Assembly (NCBI RefSeq): GCF_001425205.1
Contig: NZ_LMDW01000005.1
Location: forward strand, 62,001 to 126,000
DNA: 64,000 nt
Source of the DNA: Variovorax sp. Root411
Lineage (GTDB): Bacteria; Pseudomonadota; Gammaproteobacteria; Burkholderiales; Burkholderiaceae_C
Reading direction: 5' to 3'
The position numbers and the translations under genes are program-made. The stretch's first letter is position 1. Each line of letters opens with the position of its first letter. Below, in pieces: positions 36,501 through 45,700 of this stretch. Below the pieces are notes generated by a model. That model was not told the origin of the DNA. It saw nothing but the letters and a program-made list of their open reading frames with translations, and did no database searches.

Positions 36501-39500
36501 AACGTGAAGGCGGTCAGCTGCCGTTCCAGGACAGCGGACGCGTTGAGAAAAACGCCAGGCGCTTTCACACTGCCGGCCATCATCTCTCTGGGCTCTTCCC
36601 AGAAGAAGAGGTCATGCGGGCGGCTGGCCGCCATGGTCATCAGCAACGCATTGCCAGTGCTCCGGCCTGCACGTCCGGCGCGCTGCACATAGTTGGCCTG
36701 CGTCGGCGGCACGGAACACAGTAATGTCGACGACAAGTCGCCGATGTCGATGCCCATCTCCAAGGTTGGCGTCGCTGAGAGAACATTGATGCCACCTGGC
36801 CTGTCGCTGTCGGACTTGAAGTCGCGCTCCACACGCTCGCGCGTTTCGCGGGGAAGCAGGCCTGTGTGCTCATGAGCAACGACGCGTTGAATCTCTGCAG
36901 TGAGATACAGCTTGCGGTAGAAGTCGCCCCAACCACCATCGGCATGCAGGCTGCCCTTGCATCCCGTGCGCCGGCAAGGCTGATCTTCGAAGTCCTCGGA
37001 CAGACCCGATAGCACCTCGTTGTGACACGTGGCGCACCGCCACTTGCGCCCGCCCAACTCGACCCTAAAGGCGGCCGGCTCCAACCCCCAGACGTTTATC
37101 TCTGGCTTGTCCAGCGCTTGCTCGTAGGCCGCCACGCCTGCCTCAGCCAACGCGTCAAGTGCCAGGCGATACACATCGCACACGACCTGGTCCGCGCCCA
37201 GCGCAACCAGGTTCAACTCCTGCAACGCCTTGAGCGCCCAGTCCCTGAACACCCGCGACTCATCGCGTTCGATGCTCGTGCACAACTGGTACTCGGGCAG
37301 CGTCAAGAACCGCGGTGGCCTAGGCCCTGACAGCATCCTTTCTTGGCTGGGGTTTTTCCTGTAGGCCTGCGGTCGGCAGCCGACGCGCGCGAAAAAAGCT
37401 AGCAACGGGTCGCGCCAGGCTCCAATGCGCTGCATCTCGCCAATCAGCCCGCGCAGGAATACGCCGATCTCCTCGGGCGTCACGTCCTTCAGGACTTCCA
37501 CTTGCTCGCGAAGGCGGACCCGCAGCCAGTCGATGGCGGCAGTCATCGCGTCGGTCGCGGGTGTGACGCATGCCGTTCCGGTCGCCACCAAGGTACGCCC
37601 CACATGTGCGTCCTGGCCAAACTCGGCGTTGACAACCCACGGCACTACCTGTGCCATCTGCACCGGCACCTGGCTGCCGTGTGGCAGCTCGCCGGTGGCC
37701 ATCAGCGTGTCCACGTCCCGCATCCAGTGCAACTGCGGCGGCAGGAAGTTCGCCACATAGTGGTTGTCGCCCAAAGCGGCCCGCCACTGTGTTTCAAAGG
37801 CCTTGGGCAATTGCGCCAGCGTCAAGGGCTGTCCAGTTGCGTCGGCAGCTGCGATGGCCTGTGCCAACGCTGGACGCAGATTCAAGCGCCAGGTGCGTGC
37901 GGCCAGGAACCCTGCCCTGTGCGCTGCGTCCTGCACCGAGTCCGAAAACGCGATGAGCTTCTTGTCCTGGTTGTAGCCACTGCTGAAGAGTTGGCCCACC
38001 ATTACGGCCGCCAAGCTGGCCGCCTGCGAACCCACGATGGTCAGCGTGTTGTGCCCGCCACAGTACGGGCAGTTGTGATGCGATTTGGTGAACGGGGCGC
38101 CGTTGCGCATGCCCTGCTTGAGGTTGGCCGTGATGTCCACCGCCAACAGCGTCTCGTGCCCGCAGTGCGAACAACCCTGTTGTGTCACAGGGTGCAAGGT
38201 ACAGCATCGGGGACAAACTTGCTTTCGCTCGAAGACGCGCCGGTCCGCGGCCGGCGTTGCCGGAAACAGAAAGCGCGTGGACACGTCCTCGCCGAAGAAC
38301 GCGCTGTAGAACAAGCGCAGGTCCTGCTGCAGTTGGTTCGGGCTGGTCTTGGGCAGCGTTGCACCCCACCCGGTGGCGTGGCAGTCACGGCAGTGGATCA
38401 CCGGCAAGTGCTGATGATCCTTGTCCGCTTTGCCCAGATCGTCATGGTGCCGAAGTGCCGGCTGCGCATCCACCTTGGCCACCATGCGCCGCAGTTCACG
38501 CTGCCAGATCTCCACCTTCACCTGAAGGAAGAAATCCTGATGACCCGGCTTTCTGGCATGCGCCACGAGCGCGAGCAGGCTGGACAGCCACAGCAGCACG
38601 AAGCGCTCACTCGTCGCGTCACTCTGGCGCTTGGGCAAGCGTCGGCGCAAAAGCGCCAGCAGGTCATCGACGGGCACTGACTTCGGCCCGAGCCGGTCCA
38701 GGTCGCGAAGCAGGTTTTGGAATGCGAAGTGGCTCTTCAGCCGTCGGCCCAACTCGCAACGTTGCTCGAAGTCCCAGGCAGCATCCGATGACGCCGTCTC
38801 GCCAAACCAAAGCCCTGCCTGCTCCGCGAGGTATGCGTGGAGATTGAGATGGTTGGACGGGTCCAGGCGCTCTTCGTCGGCGGGCTGCGGGCTCATCGTG
38901 TGCTCCACGACGGCGTCACTCAGGTAGTCGCCGACTGCTACACGGTCTTCGCCGATCACGGCGTCGGCATCCATGGCTTCGCCAAAGATGTCGCGCGCAA
39001 AGTTCAGCAGGCTGTCGCCACCTCCCTCGCCCAGCGTCGCCGAGGTACCCACACACACCAGCTGACCGGGCGCGGCTCCCAGCCGGCCTTTCAGTCGGCG
39101 AATCAGACAGGCCAAGTCCGTGCCCTGTGCGCCGTCGAAGGTGTGCAGTTCGTCCACCACCAGGTAGCGCAGCGTGTCTGGGCGTTGCTGCGCCCAAAGC
39201 GGAGCGTCGGTTGCACGCAGCAGCAGAAAGTCCAGCATCTTGTAGTTGGTCAACAAGATATCCGGTGGATTGGCTCTAAGGGCGTCGCGATCAGTGATAA
39301 CCGTGAACGTGCTTGGGTCCAACTCCTTGACAGTGCTGGACTCTTCCGCGGGCGTGTCGCCGACATACAGACCTGCACGCACCCCGGCCAGCGCTGCCGA
39401 CTTCACAATGGTCTTCGCCACGCGCCCAGCTTGGTCGGCGGCCAGGGCGTTCATCGGGTACAGGATGATCGCCTTGATACCAGGCCGCCCTTCACCCCGT

Positions 39501-39856
39501 GCCTGGCGGCAGTGCTCCAGGATGGGGTACAGGAAGCACTCCGTCTTGCCCGAGCCCGTGCCTGTTGCGACCAGCGTAGAGCGCGCGTCCGCGCCCGCCA
39601 GCCGGTCGAAGGCCTTGGCTTGATGGGCGTGGGGCTTGAAGTCGGCAGTGAGCCAACTGAACGATGGTTTGCTCTGCTTCGGACCTGGGCTATAGGGGAG
39701 CGGCACCGTGAGGTACGGTCCTTTGAAAATGTTGTCGCGCTGCTGCAGGAAGCGCTCCAGCAAGCCGATGAATCCGGGCGTGGTGGACGGGAATGCCGTG
39801 CGCAGAAAGTCAGCGACCCCTTGAGTGACTTGTTGCGCAACGATTAGAGGCTGCAT
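33512..39856 (-). CDS. Giant DELH-box helicase fused to DUF1998 (DrmA+DrmB-like)
   Basis: This is a 2,114-residue protein. Walker A GTGSGKT is at 99-105. Motif II is DELH (235-238) instead of DEAH. QRAGRAGRS lies near 1,057, zinc-ribbon cysteines (CRQCSYTE, CPRCGD) near 1,356-1,380, and the DUF1998 signature (SVPGGTGYLKEL, then CVCNQ and DGCYRCVYAYHNS) near 1,600-1,645. The last 400 residues hold a region (PDFVLWPDDG, VFLDGWQFHK near 1,750-1,785) that looks like a PD-(D/E)xK fold. In DISARM the helicase DrmA and the DUF1998 protein DrmB are separate; here both are on one chain. It starts 17 bases after the preceding gene. Confidence 0.88.
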   Translation of the reverse strand: MQPLIVAQQVTQGVADFLRTAFPSTTPGFIGLLERFLQQRDNIFKGPYLTVPLPYSPGPKQSKPSFSWLTADFKPHAHQAKAFDRLAGADARSTLVATGTGSGKTECFLYPILEHCRQARGEGRPGIKAIILYPMNALAADQAGRVAKTIVKSAALAGVRAGLYVGDTPAEESSTVKELDPSTFTVITDRDALRANPPDILLTNYKMLDFLLLRATDAPLWAQQRPDTLRYLVVDELHTFDGAQGTDLACLIRRLKGRLGAAPGQLVCVGTSATLGEGGGDSLLNFARDIFGEAMDADAVIGEDRVAVGDYLSDAVVEHTMSPQPADEERLDPSNHLNLHAYLAEQAGLWFGETASSDAAWDFEQRCELGRRLKSHFAFQNLLRDLDRLGPKSVPVDDLLALLRRRLPKRQSDATSERFVLLWLSSLLALVAHARKPGHQDFFLQVKVEIWQRELRRMVAKVDAQPALRHHDDLGKADKDHQHLPVIHCRDCHATGWGATLPKTSPNQLQQDLRLFYSAFFGEDVSTRFLFPATPAADRRVFERKQVCPRCCTLHPVTQQGCSHCGHETLLAVDITANLKQGMRNGAPFTKSHHNCPYCGGHNTLTIVGSQAASLAAVMVGQLFSSGYNQDKKLIAFSDSVQDAAHRAGFLAARTWRLNLRPALAQAIAAADATGQPLTLAQLPKAFETQWRAALGDNHYVANFLPPQLHWMRDVDTLMATGELPHGSQVPVQMAQVVPWVVNAEFGQDAHVGRTLVATGTACVTPATDAMTAAIDWLRVRLREQVEVLKDVTPEEIGVFLRGLIGEMQRIGAWRDPLLAFFARVGCRPQAYRKNPSQERMLSGPRPPRFLTLPEYQLCTSIERDESRVFRDWALKALQELNLVALGADQVVCDVYRLALDALAEAGVAAYEQALDKPEINVWGLEPAAFRVELGGRKWRCATCHNEVLSGLSEDFEDQPCRRTGCKGSLHADGGWGDFYRKLYLTAEIQRVVAHEHTGLLPRETRERVERDFKSDSDRPGGINVLSATPTLEMGIDIGDLSSTLLCSVPPTQANYVQRAGRAGRSTGNALLMTMAASRPHDLFFWEEPREMMAGSVKAPGVFLNASAVLERQLTAFTLDCWVRESGKAGGIPREIRSVFNAIRGQARSKFPYPWLSFVEQHRGELLDRFVRLFNQADRNPLTESTQDWLSKFINGSKDQPGSLGWKIIDKLNGIAKDVDELKRQAERTKKEIEKLQALAVRGEEDEAELVRLMQERTALSRLVGSIEGKATLNVLTDEGLLPNYAFPEQGVLLRSIIVREAKPGGGAPDPLTFEYERPSASAITELAPNNTFYAEGRRVVVNQVDVSKIKPEAWRFCRQCSYTEPLSSGHHHTNCPRCGDTMWSDSGRVREMLKLTTVFARTLDRDSRIADDSDERHRGFYVRQALVDSPPDAVRDAYVIDKPEFPFGFEFLDKVTFREVNFGEQAPDASPMAIAGAEMNRPGFSICPECGTIQRRRKAEDMYRNHAPYCSKRKDPEATAQQCVFLYREFASEGIRLFLPEVGFGDTEERLLSFVSALELGLTRRFRGAVDHLRIALDIRMAAGQEIPRCYLVIYDSVPGGTGYLKELMRSPEPLLEVLELALQALNECVCNQDAEADGCYRCVYAYHNSYDRESVSRRIAQKLLSEVVQHKGSLKQVVNLSGVQTGNQLFDSTLEKRFIEALRREHGGKRYSLTEVLFKGKPGYQLQADSRRWRVELQVNLAHSDGVLVACKPDFVLWPDDGTEELPIAVFLDGWQFHKESIPLDLAKRMAVAKSGEFSVWTLTWDDIETVLQGKESATPSPWPTLLIEGGGNVVPKMCEVQGLPVTINGFKSLSPFMQLHQRLRDWRHEEMRKLGIALAIGLVMPPGDTTVLAAMRQGAFWHRLEELSLLPDYNKHRLGVRQLGSVVRLVAGSHPDHLSELMKGTGVAQHEPILVAEWVPDTVPEAERQARWQQLWQCMNLLLPLRHVWAGAVDMPGLEALQNAPVLQQQTSGLPAAWVEALSLVLRETQAWAHALAVAGLPAPQVGYELLDDKGRIVAESEMAWPAVRVTILLPDTGAEAKFEAAGWTCFVVTEGPLPVALMNNLKEASA

Positions 39857-39873
39857 TGATTGATGTCCTTGGC

Positions 39874-41217
39874 TCAGTGCGCCGGCGCCGCTTTGCCCGC
39901 CAACCGCAGTTCAGGCGCTGAGTCGTGCTCTTCAAAAAACCCGTGCTGGCTCAAGCCGGGAAATGACTTCTTCAAATGCGCTACGAACCTTTCATCGGTG
40001 ATGGTCTCGTAGGTCAGATCCTTGAAGATCACCTTCACCGTTGGCTGGAAGAACCGGTCCCCCAGGTTGAACGCCTGCGAGAGCTCTGCCTCAACCGCGG
40101 CACGGTAGTCGTCGTCGGTGGGTGCATGCGACATCGAGTACTTCATCAGACGCGCTGGTGGCCGTTGCAGCACACCAGGTAGGAGGGCTTGGGTCAAGTC
40201 CTTCACTGACGCCTCCACGGCCTGATCCAGTTGCTGCTTTACGGCCACTGTGTACGACGCCACACGCGCTTTGAACCACTCCAGCCGCGTATCGAAAGCA
40301 TTCCGACGCATCTTCGAGATGAGCTGCCCATGGCCTGGAACGGGTGTCAAGAAGTCGGTGTAGATCTTCTTGCGCTCTTCTTCGATTGCTAACTCGGAAT
40401 AGTTCACCATCGAGGGCTTGCCCTGTTTGTCGAATCGTGGTTCGCCGGTGTCGGGGTCTGCGTCGGCAATCTGAACGACCAGAGATTCCTTGCCCTCCAG
40501 CAACGAGAAGCTGTTTCGCAACCTGGCCTCCAAGGTCTTGTCGGTGCCTACCAACAAGTCGGTGGGAATCTGCACGCGCCGGGCTGTCAGCTTGTAGCCT
40601 GTGACTTCAAAGTCAACGTACTGGAGCTTGGTGTTGTAGACGCGCTCGGTACGCGCCACGTCGAACGGCTTCGGAGGCAGGCGCTCCAGTTCGTTCAAGC
40701 TCTTTTGCAGCAGTTCCGGTGTGGCGACCACAGCGCCCACCTCGGCCTCACTGGGCAGGGGCGTGGTTGAGTCAAACTCGCCTTCCGCTGCACAGGCCTT
40801 CAGCACCCGATCCAGTGGATTGCTGGCCCCCAGAGTGATGGCGTTGGGCTGGTCTGCCCGGTCGGAACCAGCTTCAATCAGCAAAGGCGTGGGCGAGTAC
40901 ACCGCGATCTGGTCATCCGCGACCAGTACACCCAACCGCAGGCCCGGTTGGTAGCGGATCGGCAGCATCTGCCCTGTCGCCAAAGCCTGCAGCGCCTTCA
41001 GGCCGTCGACCGTGCCATAGCCCAGGCGGCACACTTCGGGGTCGGCGTCGATGATCACTGTCAGGGCCGGGGGCTGCGCCCGCTGCATCGCCTCGGCCAT
41101 GGCAGCGACGATCTTCTCTGTAATGCCGGGTGCGATATAGACCAGGCGCTCGCGGCAGTGATCCACCGCTGCAGCCAGTGTGTCTTCGTTGACGACGCTA
41201 AAAGTAGTCAAGTGCAA
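39874..41217 (-). CDS. Uncharacterised module B protein, weakly PLD-like N-terminus
   Basis: This is a 447-residue protein. Residues 20-130 alternate strand and helix as in the first lobe of PLD-type proteins (LVYIAPGITEKI, LTVIIDADPEV, GLRLGVLVADDQIAVYSP), but I see no HxK motif. The remainder is helix-rich with many acidic residues and no recognised domain. It lies 35 bases after the PLD gene and 17 bases before the giant helicase, so it is firmly in the operon. It might be a structural partner of the PLD protein. Confidence 0.7.
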   Translation of the reverse strand: MHLTTFSVVNEDTLAAAVDHCRERLVYIAPGITEKIVAAMAEAMQRAQPPALTVIIDADPEVCRLGYGTVDGLKALQALATGQMLPIRYQPGLRLGVLVADDQIAVYSPTPLLIEAGSDRADQPNAITLGASNPLDRVLKACAAEGEFDSTTPLPSEAEVGAVVATPELLQKSLNELERLPPKPFDVARTERVYNTKLQYVDFEVTGYKLTARRVQIPTDLLVGTDKTLEARLRNSFSLLEGKESLVVQIADADPDTGEPRFDKQGKPSMVNYSELAIEEERKKIYTDFLTPVPGHGQLISKMRRNAFDTRLEWFKARVASYTVAVKQQLDQAVEASVKDLTQALLPGVLQRPPARLMKYSMSHAPTDDDYRAAVEAELSQAFNLGDRFFQPTVKVIFKDLTYETITDERFVAHLKKSFPGLSQHGFFEEHDSAPELRLAGKAAPAH

Positions 41218-41252
41218 TGTCCTCTCTGGGGTCCAGTCGACTTCGATATGGC

Positions 41253-42716
41253 CTACTTCACTCGGGCACCAGGGCCCACTCGGGACGCGCCCGCGTAACC
41301 CTTACCAAGCAGCTCAAGCTCCTCCGCAACGAGTCGCTCGACATGGTGCTTCTTGCGAAAGACGATGCCGCGCTCGTCGCGAGGGCTGCCCTGCGAATCG
41401 CCCTTGTAAGAGAGCCAGTTGAAGCTCGTGACTACTGCGAACTGGTCGTCGCAAACAAGGGACTTGCGGTGCGTGTTGCCTATGTGCACAAAGTGGAAGT
41501 TCTTGTACCGGTTCGCCAGCTCTCGCAAATCAGTCTCGGCGCGCGCCGTGATGTCGGGTTTGTCTTTGGCCGCGTTCCTCTTGCCGTTGCCATCGGCCTT
41601 CTCTATACCGTACCCGATGTACACCTCGACGCCAGACCGCAAGAGGGCGTCCAGCGATGCGATGAACGGCCAGTCGATGACGGAATCGCGAATCCAAGGG
41701 GACACGATCACAAGCTTCCGCTTCGCCGACAGGAGCGCCTTCTTCAGATACGGGGGGTGTTCATGACAAAGCAGCGTCTGCATCGTTTCCACATCCGGGA
41801 CGACCCGCGACTTCGTCGTGGCTTCGGCTGGGATTGGTACGGGCGCGTCGCTAGGTTGGGCCGGGGCAACAGGCGTTGGCGCTTCTTCACGTGTGACCGT
41901 CGCTATCACTTCAGGCAGCGCAGCCTCAACGGACGCAGTTGCATCCGTCATCAGCAAGCGTGCACCGACAAGATCCGGACCACCGATCGCCTGAAACCGG
42001 ACCTCGTGCTCCATGGCAGGACCGTCTTCACGCCAGAATGAGACTTCCACCTCGGGTGGTTGAGCGTGACTCTTGTAGAACAGCATGACGCACCGCAAGA
42101 AGTGCAATTCACGCCGCTCGATTCTTCGAACTGCCAGCAGCGTGCCTGTCGGTTCAGCCGTGGTCGACTGTCGCTGGAGAACCTTGTCAAAGTCCTGAAG
42201 TGGGATGTCCTCAACTTCGGGCCGCTTTGAGCTTCCTGTAGGCACTTCGAAGTATCCCAACTGCCTCATGTCTCGCGACCGGTCCAACTGTTCTGGCGCG
42301 ATGAGCAGCAGCTTCTTGGTCAGAGCATCAAAGCAGACCGATACCACGCGCTCCTGTGGCTGCACCGTCGCCGCCTCGGCCAAAGCAAGACGGCCCTTGG
42401 CGGCGAGCGTCACCTTGGCGTCAGCATCCGCCGCACCTCGCGAATAGTTGATGAGTTCCGCCGTATTCAAACTGGCCAGCACCGGAGTGAGGACCGTACG
42501 CGGCAACCCCAGGAACTCGAAGATGCTTCCGGGTGTTTCGAGGCCCGCCCGCACTGCCTTTAGCACCGCCTCTTCAATGGGGCTGAGCGCCTTGCGCTCC
42601 AGAACCAGAATCCGCAGCTTCAGCACATAGACCGGCAAGCCGGCCTCCTTGAAGGAAACCAGGTCGTACCCAGGCCGAGCGTGTGCTGTCTGTTCGAGAA
42701 TTTGCTCCAAACTCAT
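41253..42716 (-). CDS. PLD-family nuclease-like protein (DrmC-like)
   Basis: This is a 487-residue protein. The N-terminal two thirds are unassigned. The C-terminal domain (about 335-480) is a single PLD module: KKALLSAKRKLVIVSPWI, then the catalytic motif HRKSLVCDD (HxK-x4-D) near residue 430 and SFNWLSYKGD. One HKD motif implies a dimeric enzyme, as in Nuc-type and BfiI nucleases. DISARM has a PLD protein, DrmC. The start overlaps the kinase-helicase stop (ATGA). Confidence 0.85.
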   Translation of the reverse strand: MSLEQILEQTAHARPGYDLVSFKEAGLPVYVLKLRILVLERKALSPIEEAVLKAVRAGLETPGSIFEFLGLPRTVLTPVLASLNTAELINYSRGAADADAKVTLAAKGRLALAEAATVQPQERVVSVCFDALTKKLLLIAPEQLDRSRDMRQLGYFEVPTGSSKRPEVEDIPLQDFDKVLQRQSTTAEPTGTLLAVRRIERRELHFLRCVMLFYKSHAQPPEVEVSFWREDGPAMEHEVRFQAIGGPDLVGARLLMTDATASVEAALPEVIATVTREEAPTPVAPAQPSDAPVPIPAEATTKSRVVPDVETMQTLLCHEHPPYLKKALLSAKRKLVIVSPWIRDSVIDWPFIASLDALLRSGVEVYIGYGIEKADGNGKRNAAKDKPDITARAETDLRELANRYKNFHFVHIGNTHRKSLVCDDQFAVVTSFNWLSYKGDSQGSPRDERGIVFRKKHHVERLVAEELELLGKGYAGASRVGPGARVK

Positions 42717-45700
42717 GGTGCAACCTCCTCGATGACGCAGGTCTGGGGGTTGCGGCGGATGTAGTCGATGACATCTCGCAGCGGGTTCTTCGCTCCAGCC
42801 GCTGCCTGGCAGAAAGCGTGGTCGCCGACGATAGCGAGCAGTTCCTTACCTCGGGATAGCGCCACATTGATGCGCTCCATTTCCCTCAAAAAACCCAGGC
42901 CCTTGACTTCGGAACGCGTCACAGAGAACACCAGAATATCTGCCTCGCGACCTTGAAACGCGTCGACCACATTGACAAAAATCTCAGAAAAGCTCTTCCA
43001 TTGCGTGCGCCTGGTCTGGACTGCGGTCTGCAATCGCTGCCGCTGGGGGTCATAACCGGCCAGAACGGCCACGCTCACTCTCTTGTCCTTGTTTCGCCCT
43101 CCTTGTATATAGAAGTCGATGCGCGAGAGCAGGTTCATCACCAACTCGACCTCGGCGTCGTTGTAGAAGGATGTTCCCTGGGGCCTTGAGCCTCGGTTGG
43201 GTTTGCGGGCGGTTGAATACCACGTGACGGGCTTCGGCATGACGCCCGTCAGGTGCGACGCAGGAGTCCGTTCGATGCTGCGCAGGTCCTTGCCGTAGAA
43301 GCACTCCGAGATCAGATCGCCGATCGCTGGGAGCATCCGGTGCTGTGTCGTCAGCGTCTTCTTCAGTGCACTGGGCAAATGGGCGCTCAAGTGGTTGAAC
43401 AGCGTCGCCTTCTGGTCCTCGGGTTTCAGTCCCCATTTCTCCAGCAGGCCGAGCGCCTTCAGCTCTGGGTCTTGGAACGGTGACAGTTGCTTGCTATCAC
43501 CCACCACCACCGTGCGGCGCGCTCGCGCCATCGGGACGAGCACCTCGGTAGGCGTGGCAATGGAGGCCTCGTCCACGATGCACAGGTCATAGCTGATGTC
43601 GTTGCGCCCGGGAATGCTCATCACGCCCAGGCACGTTCCGGCAACGACCTGGCTGGCCGCGATGACCGCCGCCTGGAACTCCCTGCCGCGCCCGAAGGCT
43701 GTCTCCCATTCCGCATGGGACTGGAGCAACTGCTTGAGTTGTCCACCTGCCGGCGTGCGGGCGGCATAGGCCTCGGCCCATCCTCGCAGGTCTGCCGCCG
43801 AGCATTCTGCGAACTCCTTCAGCTCTTCTTTGGTGTCGACGTAGGTCCCAAGGTCCTTCATCGACTCCTTGAGCATCCGTTCGAGCCCGTCACGCTCCTT
43901 GCTCAGCCCTTCAAACTGATCCTCGACTGCGGCAACTTCTTCCGCACTCAACGTCTTACGGTTCTCATCCGACAACTGCGGCTCCAGGACCTGCATGCAG
44001 CCTTCCACTTCCTCCAGATGTGTCTTGAGGAAGGCGTGACGCTCCAGCGCCATCGCGCGGCGAACGTCCCTCACGTTCAAGTCGTGCTCGAGTGCCCAGC
44101 GCTCCATGAATGCATTTCCGGCGGCCAGTGCCTGCTTACGCATCTCGGGCAACTTGGCGTCCAGCATCAGCTTGCGCGTGGAGGTGGCAATGCGCTCGTC
44201 GTCCTCTTGCCCAATGCGCACTGCGCTGACCACCATTCCCGACTGCCCAACGATGCGCTCAAGCGAGTTGTCGAGTGCCACGTGCGTTTGCGAGGTCAGC
44301 AACACTCGTGCATTCGGGTTGACCTTGAGGGTCTGCAGAACCAGCTCGGTGATGAACGTCGTCTTGCCCGTCCCTGGAGGGCCTTCAACCAACAGTAGGG
44401 CGGGCCCGGACAGCGCGGCAACCACTGCCTCTTTCTTGTCATCGTCAATGTTGGGATTGATGAACTCGACATCGACTTGTTCCGGGACTGGAACGCGATC
44501 CGGGCTGACGATGTAGCCGCCAAGCTCTGGATTAACCGAGCGACCGTAGCGCACGGCGTCGACGGCCGACTTCTGCTTGCCCAACGAACCGTCAGTCTTG
44601 GCTGTGTCCGTTTCGACAATGCCCTCTTCCGGAATTGCACCCGCGTCGATGCGATTCCTGATGCTCGGCCGGATGATCAGGTTGCCTTCTGACCGGGATA
44701 CAGCCCGGCCGCGGAACTCGCCTAGCCGTCCTGCTTGAACCATCACGTCCTGACCAACAAGTGCGGAACCGTCCGTGTCCGGCTTCAGCTTCAGTCGAAC
44801 GAACTCTCCCGACGCCTCGCGGCCTGCATACGCCAGGCGCACGCATCGCATCTTCTCCAGTTCCGTCTTGGCACTGAGCAGATCGACCCATGTCTGGTAG
44901 AGCGCCAGCTCTCGCTGTTCGAGCTTGCGTTGCTTCTGGTCCGCCGAAAAGGTGAGCAGTCTGTCCAGCAGACTATCCAGCGCCTCATTGGACGCCTGGC
45001 TGGTGGTGCCTGAAAGCGCGAGTCGCACTTCAGGGTCTGCTGCGTTGTTTCGCTTGCGATCAATCTCTGAAGGCTGGTACTCCAGCGCAGCGACCAAGAC
45101 CAACTTTCCGCCAGAACTATCGCGGAGGGCGGTATAGCCGTACTTGCCGCCATACAGACGAAAACTGCGGTCTGGCTTCTCGGCCGTTAGGGGCAGTTCT
45201 TCCATGCGAGCGCCTTCCAGGTCTCGCTCGATGAACCGTTCTCCCTGCGGACCTCGCAAGCCGAGGTCATGTTCGACCGCATCACGGACCTTGTTTGTCA
45301 GCGCGACCAGTACCAGCGGAAGAGTCTGGGCCATCGGCGCGGGTGCAGCGCGCTCTAACTCCGCCTGCAGGAGCACCGCATTTGCCGGCCTCAGCTCGGG
45401 CTGATTGAGTTCCAGGCAGCGCCGCAGCACCCGCCGGATCGGCTCCTCAAGTGGCGCCTCCTCCAGCAACGCGAATAGCTCCTCGTACTTGGAAGGTGCC
45501 CTGCCCGTGAGCGCGGCAACACTCAGTGCAGCGAACCCAAAAACGTCTCGGCTGTAGCTGTAGCTGCCGTCGTCCAGTTCGGGCGGTGAGTACGGTGCCG
45601 ACGAGAACCTGGCCAGCGTCACACCCGGCGCCAGGAAGTTGCGAATCTTGGAAATGCCGAAGTCGCAGAGCTTCACAACCCCTTCGTCAGTCACCAGCAC

